Part shown: one piece after another, positions 55,426 to 63,363 of the stretch
Layout: every line of letters begins with the position of its first letter
Position numbering within the stretch: position 1 is the first letter of the stretch
Assembly: GCA_020831485.1 (NCBI GenBank)
Contig: JAFIGG010000001.1
Span: forward strand, 62,001 to 126,000
Direction: 5' to 3'
DNA: 64,000 bases
From: Opitutales bacterium
GTDB taxonomy: Bacteria; Verrucomicrobiota; Verrucomicrobiia; Opitutales; Oceanipulchritudinaceae
Made by a program: the position numbers and the translations under genes
Notes under the pieces: generated by a model
What the model saw: only the letters and a program-made list of their open reading frames with translations
Told to the model about the DNA's origin: nothing
Databases searched by the model: none

Positions 55426-58034
55426 TGAGCTTCCTCTCTGATATGTAATAACTCAACGGACTCGGACTGCATTTGCTGCGAGCCATGGCGCAGATAGGTT
55501 GCTCCGAAGGCGCCCGCTTCGATGACCTCACCACCTCGGTGCACAACGAATGTCAATTGCCCGTCCGACTGAATTCCAAACAAGGCGGAGCTATCCACAT
55601 TGCCACCATAGCCAATGCGCACCCTGACATCGTCCTTCCCGGCAACTTCGACAACTCCATCGGTCACCTGCGTCAGCTCTGGGTGCTCGTCTCCGGTCCA
55701 CGCGCTGATCAGGGTTAAAACGCGGTGGTTTTTCTGTGATGGGGTCTCGAAACGGATGCTGTGGACCGGTAGCGTACCGTCACCGTCGTCGCTCACTGCT
55801 CCTGAGCGGTGGACTGAATTTGGAGCAATGATCGGATTAACCGATTCCGGGTTCAGCAGCTGCAGCATCGCTTGCCCACTCGCAAACTGAATGCCGTACC
55901 GACCATTTCCACGGTCTTCAATGGCGTCCAGACTGTTCCAGATCTGAAAACCTTCGCCGGGTTCCGCGAAACGGTAATTGTCCTCCACCAGCAGCACACC
56001 CGGTTCAATATACAGCAGTCGCCGAATACCTTGATCCACGCCTTCGAGCCAGGCGGAGTGGTTGTCAATTTCAATGGCATCTACGTATCTAAGTGATTCA
56101 ACCGCCTTAACTTCTGCACCGCGCTCGTTTTCATGCAGGCCGTCCTGGTATCTTCCTTTTGGCTTAAAGGTATTGAATGCACGCGTACGCCAGGTTGCCC
56201 GAAAACGCGGATCCCGATAGCCCACACTGGTTCGCCTCAATAGAAACGGTTCTCCAGCGAAGCTGACTTCAATATTTCCCTTGCGGGGGCGGGTGTGTCC
56301 GCCCTGAATCCAATAACCCGCATCAAGAGTGAAGGACAGATCCGGGCTCTTCCTTAGAATCCAGCCACCGATCGGATAGTAGCTCAAGGTTGAGCGTGCT
56401 TCCTCGTCCGGCACCTCAACAGTATCGACACCATCCATCCACAACCAGTCCAATCCGAAATACGCGACCTCAGAAGGATTCCAGTAAGTACCAGCCCTGC
56501 TGGCAAGGGGTGCCACCGGCTGATAATAACGGGCCAAAGTATTCTGTCCAAGAACACCGGCCGTCAAAGACGCCACTGGATGGGGCAATTCACCGTGAAG
56601 ATCCGAATAGAAGTAGGCCGATTGCACGATGCGCTCGGGGAGCAACTCTTCAATTGGAAGTCCGGTCGCCCGGGCGATGATAAAATAGTTCATGATCACA
56701 ATGTGCAGCGTTCCCATTCCGTAGCCATCTTCCTCTACAAAGGTCCCATCTTCATTGATCAATTTCAAATAATGGCTTTCAAAAGACCTCAGTTCATCCA
56801 GAAGTACCCCAGAATCTGTGGGAACACCAAGTTGGGCACGGTCAAGGGCAACGAGTGCCAGCATTATTCCTTTGTGAAAACGGGCACCTTGATTGCCATG
56901 ATTGTAGCGGTGTCGATCAATCTTCGCCAGGCCCTTGTCGCGCATGGCCTGGGCAACAAATACCCGCCCTTCAGGCGTCAACCATTCCCAGACCCAATCC
57001 AGAAGCAGCGCACTCTGAATCAAGGCGACGTTGAAACTGAATCCACTGTGCGCCCATTCAACAAAGTTGTTGCTAGTGGTAAAACCTTCCTCCCACTCAT
57101 CGGTGGCTGCCAGTCGAATCAACCGTCGGGCCGCATCCTCCAAAAGTTCAGGATCCTGTTGTAGCATACCGTAATAGCCCTGAAGCAGCCCGCGGTTCTC
57201 CCAGATCCGATCCCCATCCCAGGGACGGCCATAGGCTTGCCATCCAACATACAAACTGTAGCGAGGGGCAACCGGATCAAACGCCTCTTCAAGCCAGGGC
57301 TCGAGCTCAGCCAGTTCGGCCTCAATCAAACCCTTGTAAGGGGCGCTTCTGGATAGCTCCCGCAGGCGATCCACTTCGTTTTCAGTCAGCAGCACACCCA
57401 GCCCAGGATTAAAACCCGGATCGGAGGGCCGCTGGATGAAGCGTTCATAGTCAGGAGTGACTCCCACCCAGTCGATTCCAGGTCTCCGCAACATCAACCA
57501 GCGCAGCTCAACCGTCTGGGTCCGGTCCGCCGGGTCCGCACGAAACTGGATTTCGATGCCGCTGAGTCGCTCGCCCTCAATCGGTATCGAAACTTCCATA
57601 TGTTTGAATCCACCATGAGTCCAGTCGCTCGCAAAGCTCTGCCCTGAATCGTTTTCGGCGATCAGCTTAAACTCCATGTCCGGCGACAGGTTAACCCGGA
57701 ACACCAGCTCCTCAAAATCCCCGATGTACAAGTCATAGGGACGGTAGATACGCGCCTGCGCATCCGCCTTGGTCTCCTCTTCCAAATCCCAGCGGAATTC
57801 CACTCGGTCCCAGAAACGCTCGATCATTCCCGGGCCCTCAGTCTGCCAGCGCGTTTCCGCCAGACCGTTACGGCTCCAGAAAGCTTCAATGATGCCTTCC
57901 GTGCTCGAGACCATTTTGGCCTTCTCCGGCCACAAAGGATCGTCCAGGGTTCGACCCGGGTGCTGCGGTTCGGCTGCCAAAAAAGAAGGCAGCAACACAA
58001 GCATACATAACATTCTCAAATAATTTGGATTCAT
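55422..58034 (-). CDS. Heparinase II/III-like lyase, tandem copy 2 (subfamily C)
   Basis: 870 residues from the ATG at 58034. An in-frame start at 58094 would add 20 residues inside the upstream gene, whereas 58034 gives the ATGA overlap, a Shine-Dalgarno AGAGGAAG at 58039-58046 and a signal peptide like that of copy 1 (MNPNYLRMLCMLVLLPSFLAA). The mature start 'EPQHPGRTLDDPLWPEKAK', toroid 'NFVEWAHSGFSFN', beta domain 'GGHTRPRKGNIEVSFAGEPF' and 'QIWNSLDAIEDRG' match its neighbours. Its 3' part contains a 339-bp stretch identical to copy 3. The catalytic motifs are intact. Confidence 0.86.
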   Translation of the reverse strand: MNPNYLRMLCMLVLLPSFLAAEPQHPGRTLDDPLWPEKAKMVSSTEGIIEAFWSRNGLAETRWQTEGPGMIERFWDRVEFRWDLEEETKADAQARIYRPYDLYIGDFEELVFRVNLSPDMEFKLIAENDSGQSFASDWTHGGFKHMEVSIPIEGERLSGIEIQFRADPADRTQTVELRWLMLRRPGIDWVGVTPDYERFIQRPSDPGFNPGLGVLLTENEVDRLRELSRSAPYKGLIEAELAELEPWLEEAFDPVAPRYSLYVGWQAYGRPWDGDRIWENRGLLQGYYGMLQQDPELLEDAARRLIRLAATDEWEEGFTTSNNFVEWAHSGFSFNVALIQSALLLDWVWEWLTPEGRVFVAQAMRDKGLAKIDRHRYNHGNQGARFHKGIMLALVALDRAQLGVPTDSGVLLDELRSFESHYLKLINEDGTFVEEDGYGMGTLHIVIMNYFIIARATGLPIEELLPERIVQSAYFYSDLHGELPHPVASLTAGVLGQNTLARYYQPVAPLASRAGTYWNPSEVAYFGLDWLWMDGVDTVEVPDEEARSTLSYYPIGGWILRKSPDLSFTLDAGYWIQGGHTRPRKGNIEVSFAGEPFLLRRTSVGYRDPRFRATWRTRAFNTFKPKGRYQDGLHENERGAEVKAVESLRYVDAIEIDNHSAWLEGVDQGIRRLLYIEPGVLLVEDNYRFAEPGEGFQIWNSLDAIEDRGNGRYGIQFASGQAMLQLLNPESVNPIIAPNSVHRSGAVSDDGDGTLPVHSIRFETPSQKNHRVLTLISAWTGDEHPELTQVTDGVVEVAGKDDVRVRIGYGGNVDSSALFGIQSDGQLTFVVHRGGEVIEAGAFGATYLRHGSQQMQSESVELLHIREEAQ
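55750..56088. repeat. 339-bp tract identical to 58359-58697 (gene conversion)
   Basis: Base-by-base comparison with tandem copy 3 shows 339 identical positions, bounded by a mismatch on each side (55749/58358 and 56089/58698). Outside the tract the copies differ at many sites, including synonymous ones. The tract encodes the C-terminal beta domain around 'QIWNSLDAIEDRGNGRYG'. Confidence 0.85.
57880..58005. repeat. 126-bp tract identical to 55271-55396
   Basis: Partner of the tract in tandem copy 1, covering the same N-terminal codons of copy 2. Copy 3 has a similar mature N-terminus (60490-60579) but with several substitutions and a different signal peptide. Confidence 0.8.
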
Positions 58035-60709
58035 TGATCTTCCTCTGTGATAAGTAATAACTTTGCGGACTCGGACTGCATTCGCCGCGAACAATGGCGC
58101 AGATAAGTTGCGCCAAAGGCGCCCGCTTCGATGACCTCACCGCCTCGGTGCACAACGAATGTCAATTGCCCGTCCGACTTGATTCCAAACGAGGCGGAGT
58201 GATCCACATTGTCACCATAGCCAATGCGTATCCTAACACCGTCCTTCCCGGCAACTTCTACAACTCCATCGGTCACCTGCGTCAGCTCGGGACGCTCATC
58301 TCCGGTCCAGACGCTGATCAGAGTTAAAACGCGGTGGGTTTTCTGTGATGGAGTCTCAAAACGGATGCTGTGGACCGGTAGCGTACCGTCACCGTCGTCG
58401 CTCACTGCTCCTGAGCGGTGGACTGAATTTGGAGCAATGATCGGATTAACCGATTCCGGGTTCAGCAGCTGCAGCATCGCTTGCCCACTCGCAAACTGAA
58501 TGCCGTACCGACCATTTCCACGGTCTTCAATGGCGTCCAGACTGTTCCAGATCTGAAAACCTTCGCCGGGTTCCGCGAAACGGTAATTGTCCTCCACCAG
58601 CAGCACACCCGGTTCAATATACAGCAGTCGCCGAATACCTTGATCCACGCCTTCGAGCCAGGCGGAGTGGTTGTCAATTTCAATGGCATCTACGTATTTA
58701 AGTGATTCAACGGCCAAAACTTCAGCCCCGCGCTCGTTTTCATTCAAGCCGTCCTGATATTTTCCCTTTGGTTTAAAAGTATTGAATGCACGCGTACGCC
58801 AGGTTGCCCGGAAACGCGGATCCCGATAGCTCACACTGGTTCGCCTAATCAAAAACGGTTCCCCGGCAAAGCTGACTTCAATATTACCTTTGCGGGGGCG
58901 TGTTTGCCCACCCTTCATCCAATAACCCGCATCGAGGGTAAAGGACATCTCCGGGCTCTTCCTCAGAATCCAACCCCCAATGGGATAGTAGCTCAAGGTT
59001 GACCGTGCTTCCTCTTCCGCCACATCCGCAGCATCGACGCCTTCCATCCACAGCCAATCCAATCCGAAATAGGCAGTCTCAGCCGGATTCCAGTAGAAAT
59101 CACCCCAGGCAAGCGGCGCTGCCGACAGATGATAACGGGACAATGAATTCTCACCAAGAATCCCGGCAGTGAATGAAGCTACTGAATGGGGTAATTCATC
59201 GTGGAGGTCCGAATGGAAATGAGCCGATTGCACAATGCGCTCGGGGATCAATTCATTAATGGGGAGTCCAGTAGCGCGTGCGATGATAATATAATTTAAA
59301 AGCACAATGTGCAGTGTGCCTATTCCGTAGCCATCTTCTTCTACAAAGGTCCCATCCTCGTTGATAAGCTTCAAAAAATGGCTTTCGAAAGAGCGTAATT
59401 CAGCGAGTATCTGGCGATTGTCCAGCGGTGCCCCCAGCCTGGATTGACTCAAGGCTATGCGCGCCAGAATAATTCCTTTGTGAAAACGGGCTCCCTGGTT
59501 CGCATGGTTGTAGCGATGCTGATCAATCTTTGCGAGGCCCTTGTCCCGCATGGCTTGGGCAACGAATGCCCGCCCTTCGGGTGTCAGCCAATCCCATACC
59601 CAATCCAAAAGCAGTGCACTCTGAATCAGAGCGGTATTGAATGTGAATCCACTGTGCGCCCATTCGACAAAGTTACTGCTAGTGGTAAAACCTTCCTCCC
59701 ACTCATCGGTGGCTGCCAGTCGGATTAAATGTCGGGCTGCATCGTTCAACAGTTCAGGATCCCGTTTCAGCATACCATAGTAGCCCTGAAGCAGTCCGCG
59801 ATTATCCCAGGACCGACCTTCATCCCAGGGACGGCCATAGGCTTGCCATCCAGCATCCAAACTGTAGCGAGGGGCAACCGGATCGAGCTTCTCCTCAAGC
59901 CAGGGCTTGAGCTCAGCCAGTTCGGCCTCAATCAAATCCTTGTAAGGGGCGCGCGTGGAAAGCTCCCGCAAACGATCCACTTCGTCTTCGCTCAGCAGCA
60001 CACCCAGCCCGGGATTAAAGCCCGGATCGGAAGGCCGCTGGATGAAGCGTTCATAGTCAGGAGTGACTCCCACCCAGTCTATTCCCGGTCTCCGCAGCAT
60101 CAACCAGCGCAGCTCAACCGTCTGGGTCTTATCCGCCGAGTCTGCACGAAACTTGATTTCGACACCGCTGAGGCGCTCGCCTTCAATCGGTATCGCCACT
60201 TCCATGTGCCGCAATCCACCGCGGGTCCAGTCGCTCGCAAAGCTCTGCCCTGAGTCGTTTTCAGCGATCAGCTTGAACTCCATATCCGGCGAAAGGTTGA
60301 CCCGGAATACCAGCTCTTCAAAGTCCCCAATATACAGGTCATAAGGACGGTGGATACGCGCATGCGCATCCGCCTTGGTCTCCTCTTCCAAATCCCAACG
60401 GAATTCCACTCGGTCCCAGAAACGTTCAATCAGCCCCGGGCCCTCAGTCTGCCAGCGCGTTTCCGCCAGGCCATTACGGCTCCAGAAAGCCTCAATGATG
60501 CCCTCTGTGCTCGAAACCATTTTGGCCTTCTCCGGCCATAGGGGATCGTCCAGGGTTCGACCCGGGTGCTGCGGTTCGGCAGAAAGTTCCGAAACCAATA
60601 CGGTTACGAATCCAATCAGACAGGATGCAGTGAGACCATGAACCATTCGGTTCACCTCAAATAGATGGTTATTCAGTTTTTTCATGCGTTCATAAGCCTG
60701 CGGCTTCAC
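58031..60709 (-). CDS. Heparinase II/III-like lyase, tandem copy 3 (subfamily C)
   Basis: 892 residues from the ATG at 60709, which overlaps the SMP-30 stop by 4 nt. Internal ATGs at 60685 and 60646 would give a shorter leader; the last gives a conventional signal (MVHGLTASCLIGFVTVLVSELSA), so the true start is uncertain. The mature sequence 'EPQHPGRTLDDPLWPEKAK' is the same as in copies 1 and 2, although the leader is unrelated to theirs. The toroid ('NFVEWAHSGFTFN', 'HANQGARFHKGIILARIAL') and beta domain ('GGQTRPRKGNIEVSFAGEPF') are intact, but His of 'GGHTRPRKG' is Gln here. Confidence 0.85.
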   Translation of the reverse strand: MKPQAYERMKKLNNHLFEVNRMVHGLTASCLIGFVTVLVSELSAEPQHPGRTLDDPLWPEKAKMVSSTEGIIEAFWSRNGLAETRWQTEGPGLIERFWDRVEFRWDLEEETKADAHARIHRPYDLYIGDFEELVFRVNLSPDMEFKLIAENDSGQSFASDWTRGGLRHMEVAIPIEGERLSGVEIKFRADSADKTQTVELRWLMLRRPGIDWVGVTPDYERFIQRPSDPGFNPGLGVLLSEDEVDRLRELSTRAPYKDLIEAELAELKPWLEEKLDPVAPRYSLDAGWQAYGRPWDEGRSWDNRGLLQGYYGMLKRDPELLNDAARHLIRLAATDEWEEGFTTSSNFVEWAHSGFTFNTALIQSALLLDWVWDWLTPEGRAFVAQAMRDKGLAKIDQHRYNHANQGARFHKGIILARIALSQSRLGAPLDNRQILAELRSFESHFLKLINEDGTFVEEDGYGIGTLHIVLLNYIIIARATGLPINELIPERIVQSAHFHSDLHDELPHSVASFTAGILGENSLSRYHLSAAPLAWGDFYWNPAETAYFGLDWLWMEGVDAADVAEEEARSTLSYYPIGGWILRKSPEMSFTLDAGYWMKGGQTRPRKGNIEVSFAGEPFLIRRTSVSYRDPRFRATWRTRAFNTFKPKGKYQDGLNENERGAEVLAVESLKYVDAIEIDNHSAWLEGVDQGIRRLLYIEPGVLLVEDNYRFAEPGEGFQIWNSLDAIEDRGNGRYGIQFASGQAMLQLLNPESVNPIIAPNSVHRSGAVSDDGDGTLPVHSIRFETPSQKTHRVLTLISVWTGDERPELTQVTDGVVEVAGKDGVRIRIGYGDNVDHSASFGIKSDGQLTFVVHRGGEVIEAGAFGATYLRHCSRRMQSESAKLLLITEEDQ
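58039..58046 (-). promoter_or_regulatory. Ribosome-binding site fixing the start of tandem lyase copy 2
   Basis: AGAGGAAG on the minus strand, 4 nt upstream of the ATG at 58034. The same octamer precedes copy 1 at 55430-55437. It decides in favour of 58034 over the in-frame start at 58094. Confidence 0.7.
58359..58697. repeat. 339-bp tract identical to 55750-56088 (gene conversion)
   Basis: Partner of the identical tract in tandem copy 2. Both lie at the same alignment position of their genes, offset 2609 bp. Confidence 0.85.
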
Positions 60710-61590
60710 CCCGGATAGGCATCCACGGGAAAGCCCCTGACGCTTAAGTTAGCGACAAAGACAGAACCTGCAGATGGCTGTTCAGCCAGTTGCTTGTCAT
60801 CGAGACCGGTTCGTGCTGTGGTGATGATCAATTGAGACAAATCGGCGCCTCCAAAACAACAGGAGGTAACCCTGGACACCGGCAGTTCGATACGCTCAAG
60901 GCAATTCCCGCTGGCTGGGTCCCAGCGACAGACACGGGAACCCTCCCACTCAGCAACCCAAAGCTTACCTTCAGCATCGATGCACATGCCGTCCGGATAG
61001 CCATGACTGTCATCCAAACGGATCACCTCAAAGGGGTTCTGAATGCGTCCGGTGTCGAGGTCATACTGCCAGGAGACAACCGATCGCTCAGGAGTATCGA
61101 TGAAATACATACGGCCCAGCAGCGGGTTCCAGGCAAGGCCGTTGGAGATCGAAACATTACTTACCTTTTCTTCAATTTTGCCACTCGGATCCAGACAATA
61201 GAGAGCGCCCTTGCCCGCATCGCCGTCTTTGGCCATTGTTCCAGCCCAATATCGTCCGACGGGATCGCACTTCCCGTCATTAAATCGCAAGCCGGAATCT
61301 TGCGGATGAATAGCTCCACCAAGGCGTGAAACAATCCCCCCCTTGTCATCCAATGCGAAAAACCCACTCTCCAGGGTAGCGGCAAAGCCACCCCTGATGC
61401 GCGGCACGACTGAGCTGATACTGGAGCCCACCTCAACAACATCGAGTGCTTCTGTATCCATACGATAGCGGAGCAGCCTGCCCCGCAGAATATCGACCCA
61501 GACCACACTGCCGCTACCTGTCAGATAAATCGGCCCTTCCCCCAGTTCACAGTCGGATTCGACCAGCACCTGTGCTTTATGAACTTTCAT
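60706..61590 (-). CDS. SMP-30/gluconolactonase-family sugar lactonase
   Basis: 294 residues with no signal peptide. The metal-binding Glu is in 'CELGEGPIYLTGSGSVVWVD'; further ligands are in 'LRFNDGKCDPVGRYWAGTM' (Asn/Asp), 'VSISNGLAWNPLLGRMYFID' and 'GYPDGMCIDAEGKLWVAEW'. 'VTSCCFGGADLSQLIITTA' is a typical closing blade. It should hydrolyse a sugar lactone, following the SDR encoded 6 bp upstream. This motif set is closer to characterised lactonases than that of the paralogue at 21454-22278. Overlap with the tandem lyase copy 3 is 4 nt. Confidence 0.9.
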   Translation of the reverse strand: MKVHKAQVLVESDCELGEGPIYLTGSGSVVWVDILRGRLLRYRMDTEALDVVEVGSSISSVVPRIRGGFAATLESGFFALDDKGGIVSRLGGAIHPQDSGLRFNDGKCDPVGRYWAGTMAKDGDAGKGALYCLDPSGKIEEKVSNVSISNGLAWNPLLGRMYFIDTPERSVVSWQYDLDTGRIQNPFEVIRLDDSHGYPDGMCIDAEGKLWVAEWEGSRVCRWDPASGNCLERIELPVSRVTSCCFGGADLSQLIITTARTGLDDKQLAEQPSAGSVFVANLSVRGFPVDAYPG

Positions 61591-61596
61591 AACAGC

Positions 61597-62409
61597 TCAA
61601 CCTCCTTCAATGCTTTTTGACGCGTAGGGTTCACGGCTGACCAACAGGCTCGTCATGCCATGGTCGGCCATCAGGTTTGCACCTGTGATCGACGAACTGA
61701 GATCGCTGAGTAAAAACAGGCAGGCATTGGCAATCTCTTCCGGTTCAATCAGTTTTTTAGCCGGAATATTGGCATTCCAATAATCCCAGCATTCGGACTC
61801 ACTCGGAGCTGCTGCAACGATATCCTTCCAGATTTCAGTTCGGCACAGGCCAGGCGAGAGCACATTTACCCGTACACCCTTGTCGGCCAACTCGACCGCG
61901 ACGGCTTTGCTGAAACCAACCATGCCACATTTCGCAGCGTCATAGGGAGCGGCTCCTTCGAGGGAGGCATGCGTATGAACACTGGCTATCTGGACGATCG
62001 AACCTCCCGGGTCTTTCTGCTTCAGCATCTGCCGGGCGCACAATTGGGTCAGAAAGAAGGAGCCTTTGAGGTCAACCGCCATCACCCGGTCCCATTCCTC
62101 CTCGGTCACCTCGAGTGCCGATTTCACATAATTGACTCCAGCGTTGTTGATCAAGCCGTCGATGCGTCCAAAGGCATCGACAGCACTTTCAACCAGGTGC
62201 TTGAGATCGGCTGGCTTCGACACGTCACAGATGACCGACAGTGCTTCGCCTCCCGCTTTCTTGATTTTCGATTCGAGTTCCTCAAGCAATCCTTTCGAAC
62301 GCGCAGCCATCACAACCCGCGCACCTTGTTGGGCACAGACCTCGGCCATCGCAACGCCCAGGCCTTTGCTCGCACCAGTAATGATAATTACTTTATTCTT
62401 CAATAGCAT
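61597..62409 (-). CDS. Short-chain dehydrogenase/reductase (SDR)
   Basis: 270 residues. Cofactor motif 'TGASKGLGVAMAEV' near residue 12, 'NNAGVNYVKSALEVTEEEWD', catalytic Ser in 'IVQIASVHTHASLEGAAPYDAAKCGM' with Tyr-x-x-x-Lys replaced in register as 'YDAAK', and 'SSSITGANLMADHGM'. It is similar to glucose/gluconate-type SDRs; with the lactonase downstream it likely oxidises a free sugar to its lactone. It lies 3 bp after the mutarotase-like gene and 6 bp before the lactonase, an order consistent with mutarotation, oxidation and lactone opening. Confidence 0.9.
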   Translation of the reverse strand: MLLKNKVIIITGASKGLGVAMAEVCAQQGARVVMAARSKGLLEELESKIKKAGGEALSVICDVSKPADLKHLVESAVDAFGRIDGLINNAGVNYVKSALEVTEEEWDRVMAVDLKGSFFLTQLCARQMLKQKDPGGSIVQIASVHTHASLEGAAPYDAAKCGMVGFSKAVAVELADKGVRVNVLSPGLCRTEIWKDIVAAAPSESECWDYWNANIPAKKLIEPEEIANACLFLLSDLSSSITGANLMADHGMTSLLVSREPYASKSIEGG

Positions 62410-62412
62410 ATT

Positions 62413-63363
62413 TCAATCCTTTCTATTCAGGTCAGGTCCCACAGTGATGCGCATGCTCCAGCCACAGCTTGCACCAGCTTGAATTTTCGTATACCGATCC
62501 CATTCGTTCACTGCCAAATCCAGAAGGTCAGGCGCCCCATTAGTGGGCTCGATCGCCACATGATGATAGCCGTTCCAGCCACCCCTGTTAAGCCAGACCC
62601 CTAATGTGTCCAACAGCGAACCTTCGAAATCGAACCGAATATAGTCGCCGGTGACATCATTGGTAATTTCAGCAAATCGCTCGCCTTCGCCAAGGCTGGG
62701 AGAAAAGCATTTCAAAGCCCGGTCATCCCCCCCGAGGTCCAGGTTGCTCAGGCTGCATGGATCCCCGAGTATCTCGCGAGGCACCCAGTCGCCCCGTTCC
62801 GCTTCAAAACCAATTGCAGTATCCACCTGATAGACGCCCTGATGTTTTGGGATGACCAGACGATCCCCGGCCTCAATCCGCATCATTGGATGGAAAGCCC
62901 AGAGAAAATCGAAGTCTCCTTCGCCCTTATTTTCGAGTGTGTAGCAGAAATTCAAAACCTGTTCACTCTCAAAGGATACTTCCCTTACCATTCGTAGGGG
63001 TGAGAGTGGAAAACAGACACTCGTAACAATTTTACCAGCGGCGAGCGCATCCCTGTCCAGTTCCCACTTCTCCGTCCAGATCTCGCCATGATCGGTCAAT
63101 TCCATTCCACGATGCCTGCAAGGGGCAATTGAGGGGCAGCACTCATCGGCTCCCGTGCGGGTGCTGTCAGGAAAGGCATCTCCCGTTTGATTTCGAAACA
63201 GCTTGGGCTTCTCGGTTGGCCACCACATCCACTCCCGTCCGGAATGCAGGGATCTAAGGCCGATAACCTTCGCCCCGAGATCTGGAACAACGGTCAGCTC
63301 ACACAATTTCGATGTCAGCTTTGCGCTTTGAAAGCCATCCACTTTACCCAGTGATCCTCTCAT
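62413..63363 (-). CDS. Aldose-1-epimerase-like (galactose-mutarotase fold) protein
   Basis: 316 residues from the ATG at 63363, which overlaps the dehydrogenase stop by 4 nt (ATGA); an upstream in-frame start at 63387 would overlap by 28 nt. 'CELTVVPDLGAKVIGLRSLHSGREWMWW' is the opening beta-sandwich of galactose-mutarotase-like proteins, 'FLWAFHPMMRIEAGDRLVIP' carries the conserved central His, and 'GYHHVAIEPTNGAPDLLDLA' the late Glu. It probably equilibrates anomers of the released sugar before the SDR, or binds a sugar without catalysis. No signal peptide. Confidence 0.75.
   Translation of the reverse strand: MRGSLGKVDGFQSAKLTSKLCELTVVPDLGAKVIGLRSLHSGREWMWWPTEKPKLFRNQTGDAFPDSTRTGADECCPSIAPCRHRGMELTDHGEIWTEKWELDRDALAAGKIVTSVCFPLSPLRMVREVSFESEQVLNFCYTLENKGEGDFDFLWAFHPMMRIEAGDRLVIPKHQGVYQVDTAIGFEAERGDWVPREILGDPCSLSNLDLGGDDRALKCFSPSLGEGERFAEITNDVTGDYIRFDFEGSLLDTLGVWLNRGGWNGYHHVAIEPTNGAPDLLDLAVNEWDRYTKIQAGASCGWSMRITVGPDLNRKD

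Noticed and set aside
55277-55546. 89-codon minus-strand frames conserved at 55277-55546 and 57886-58155
   Set aside because: They are alternate-frame readings across the junctions of the tandem lyases; their conservation follows from the gene duplication.
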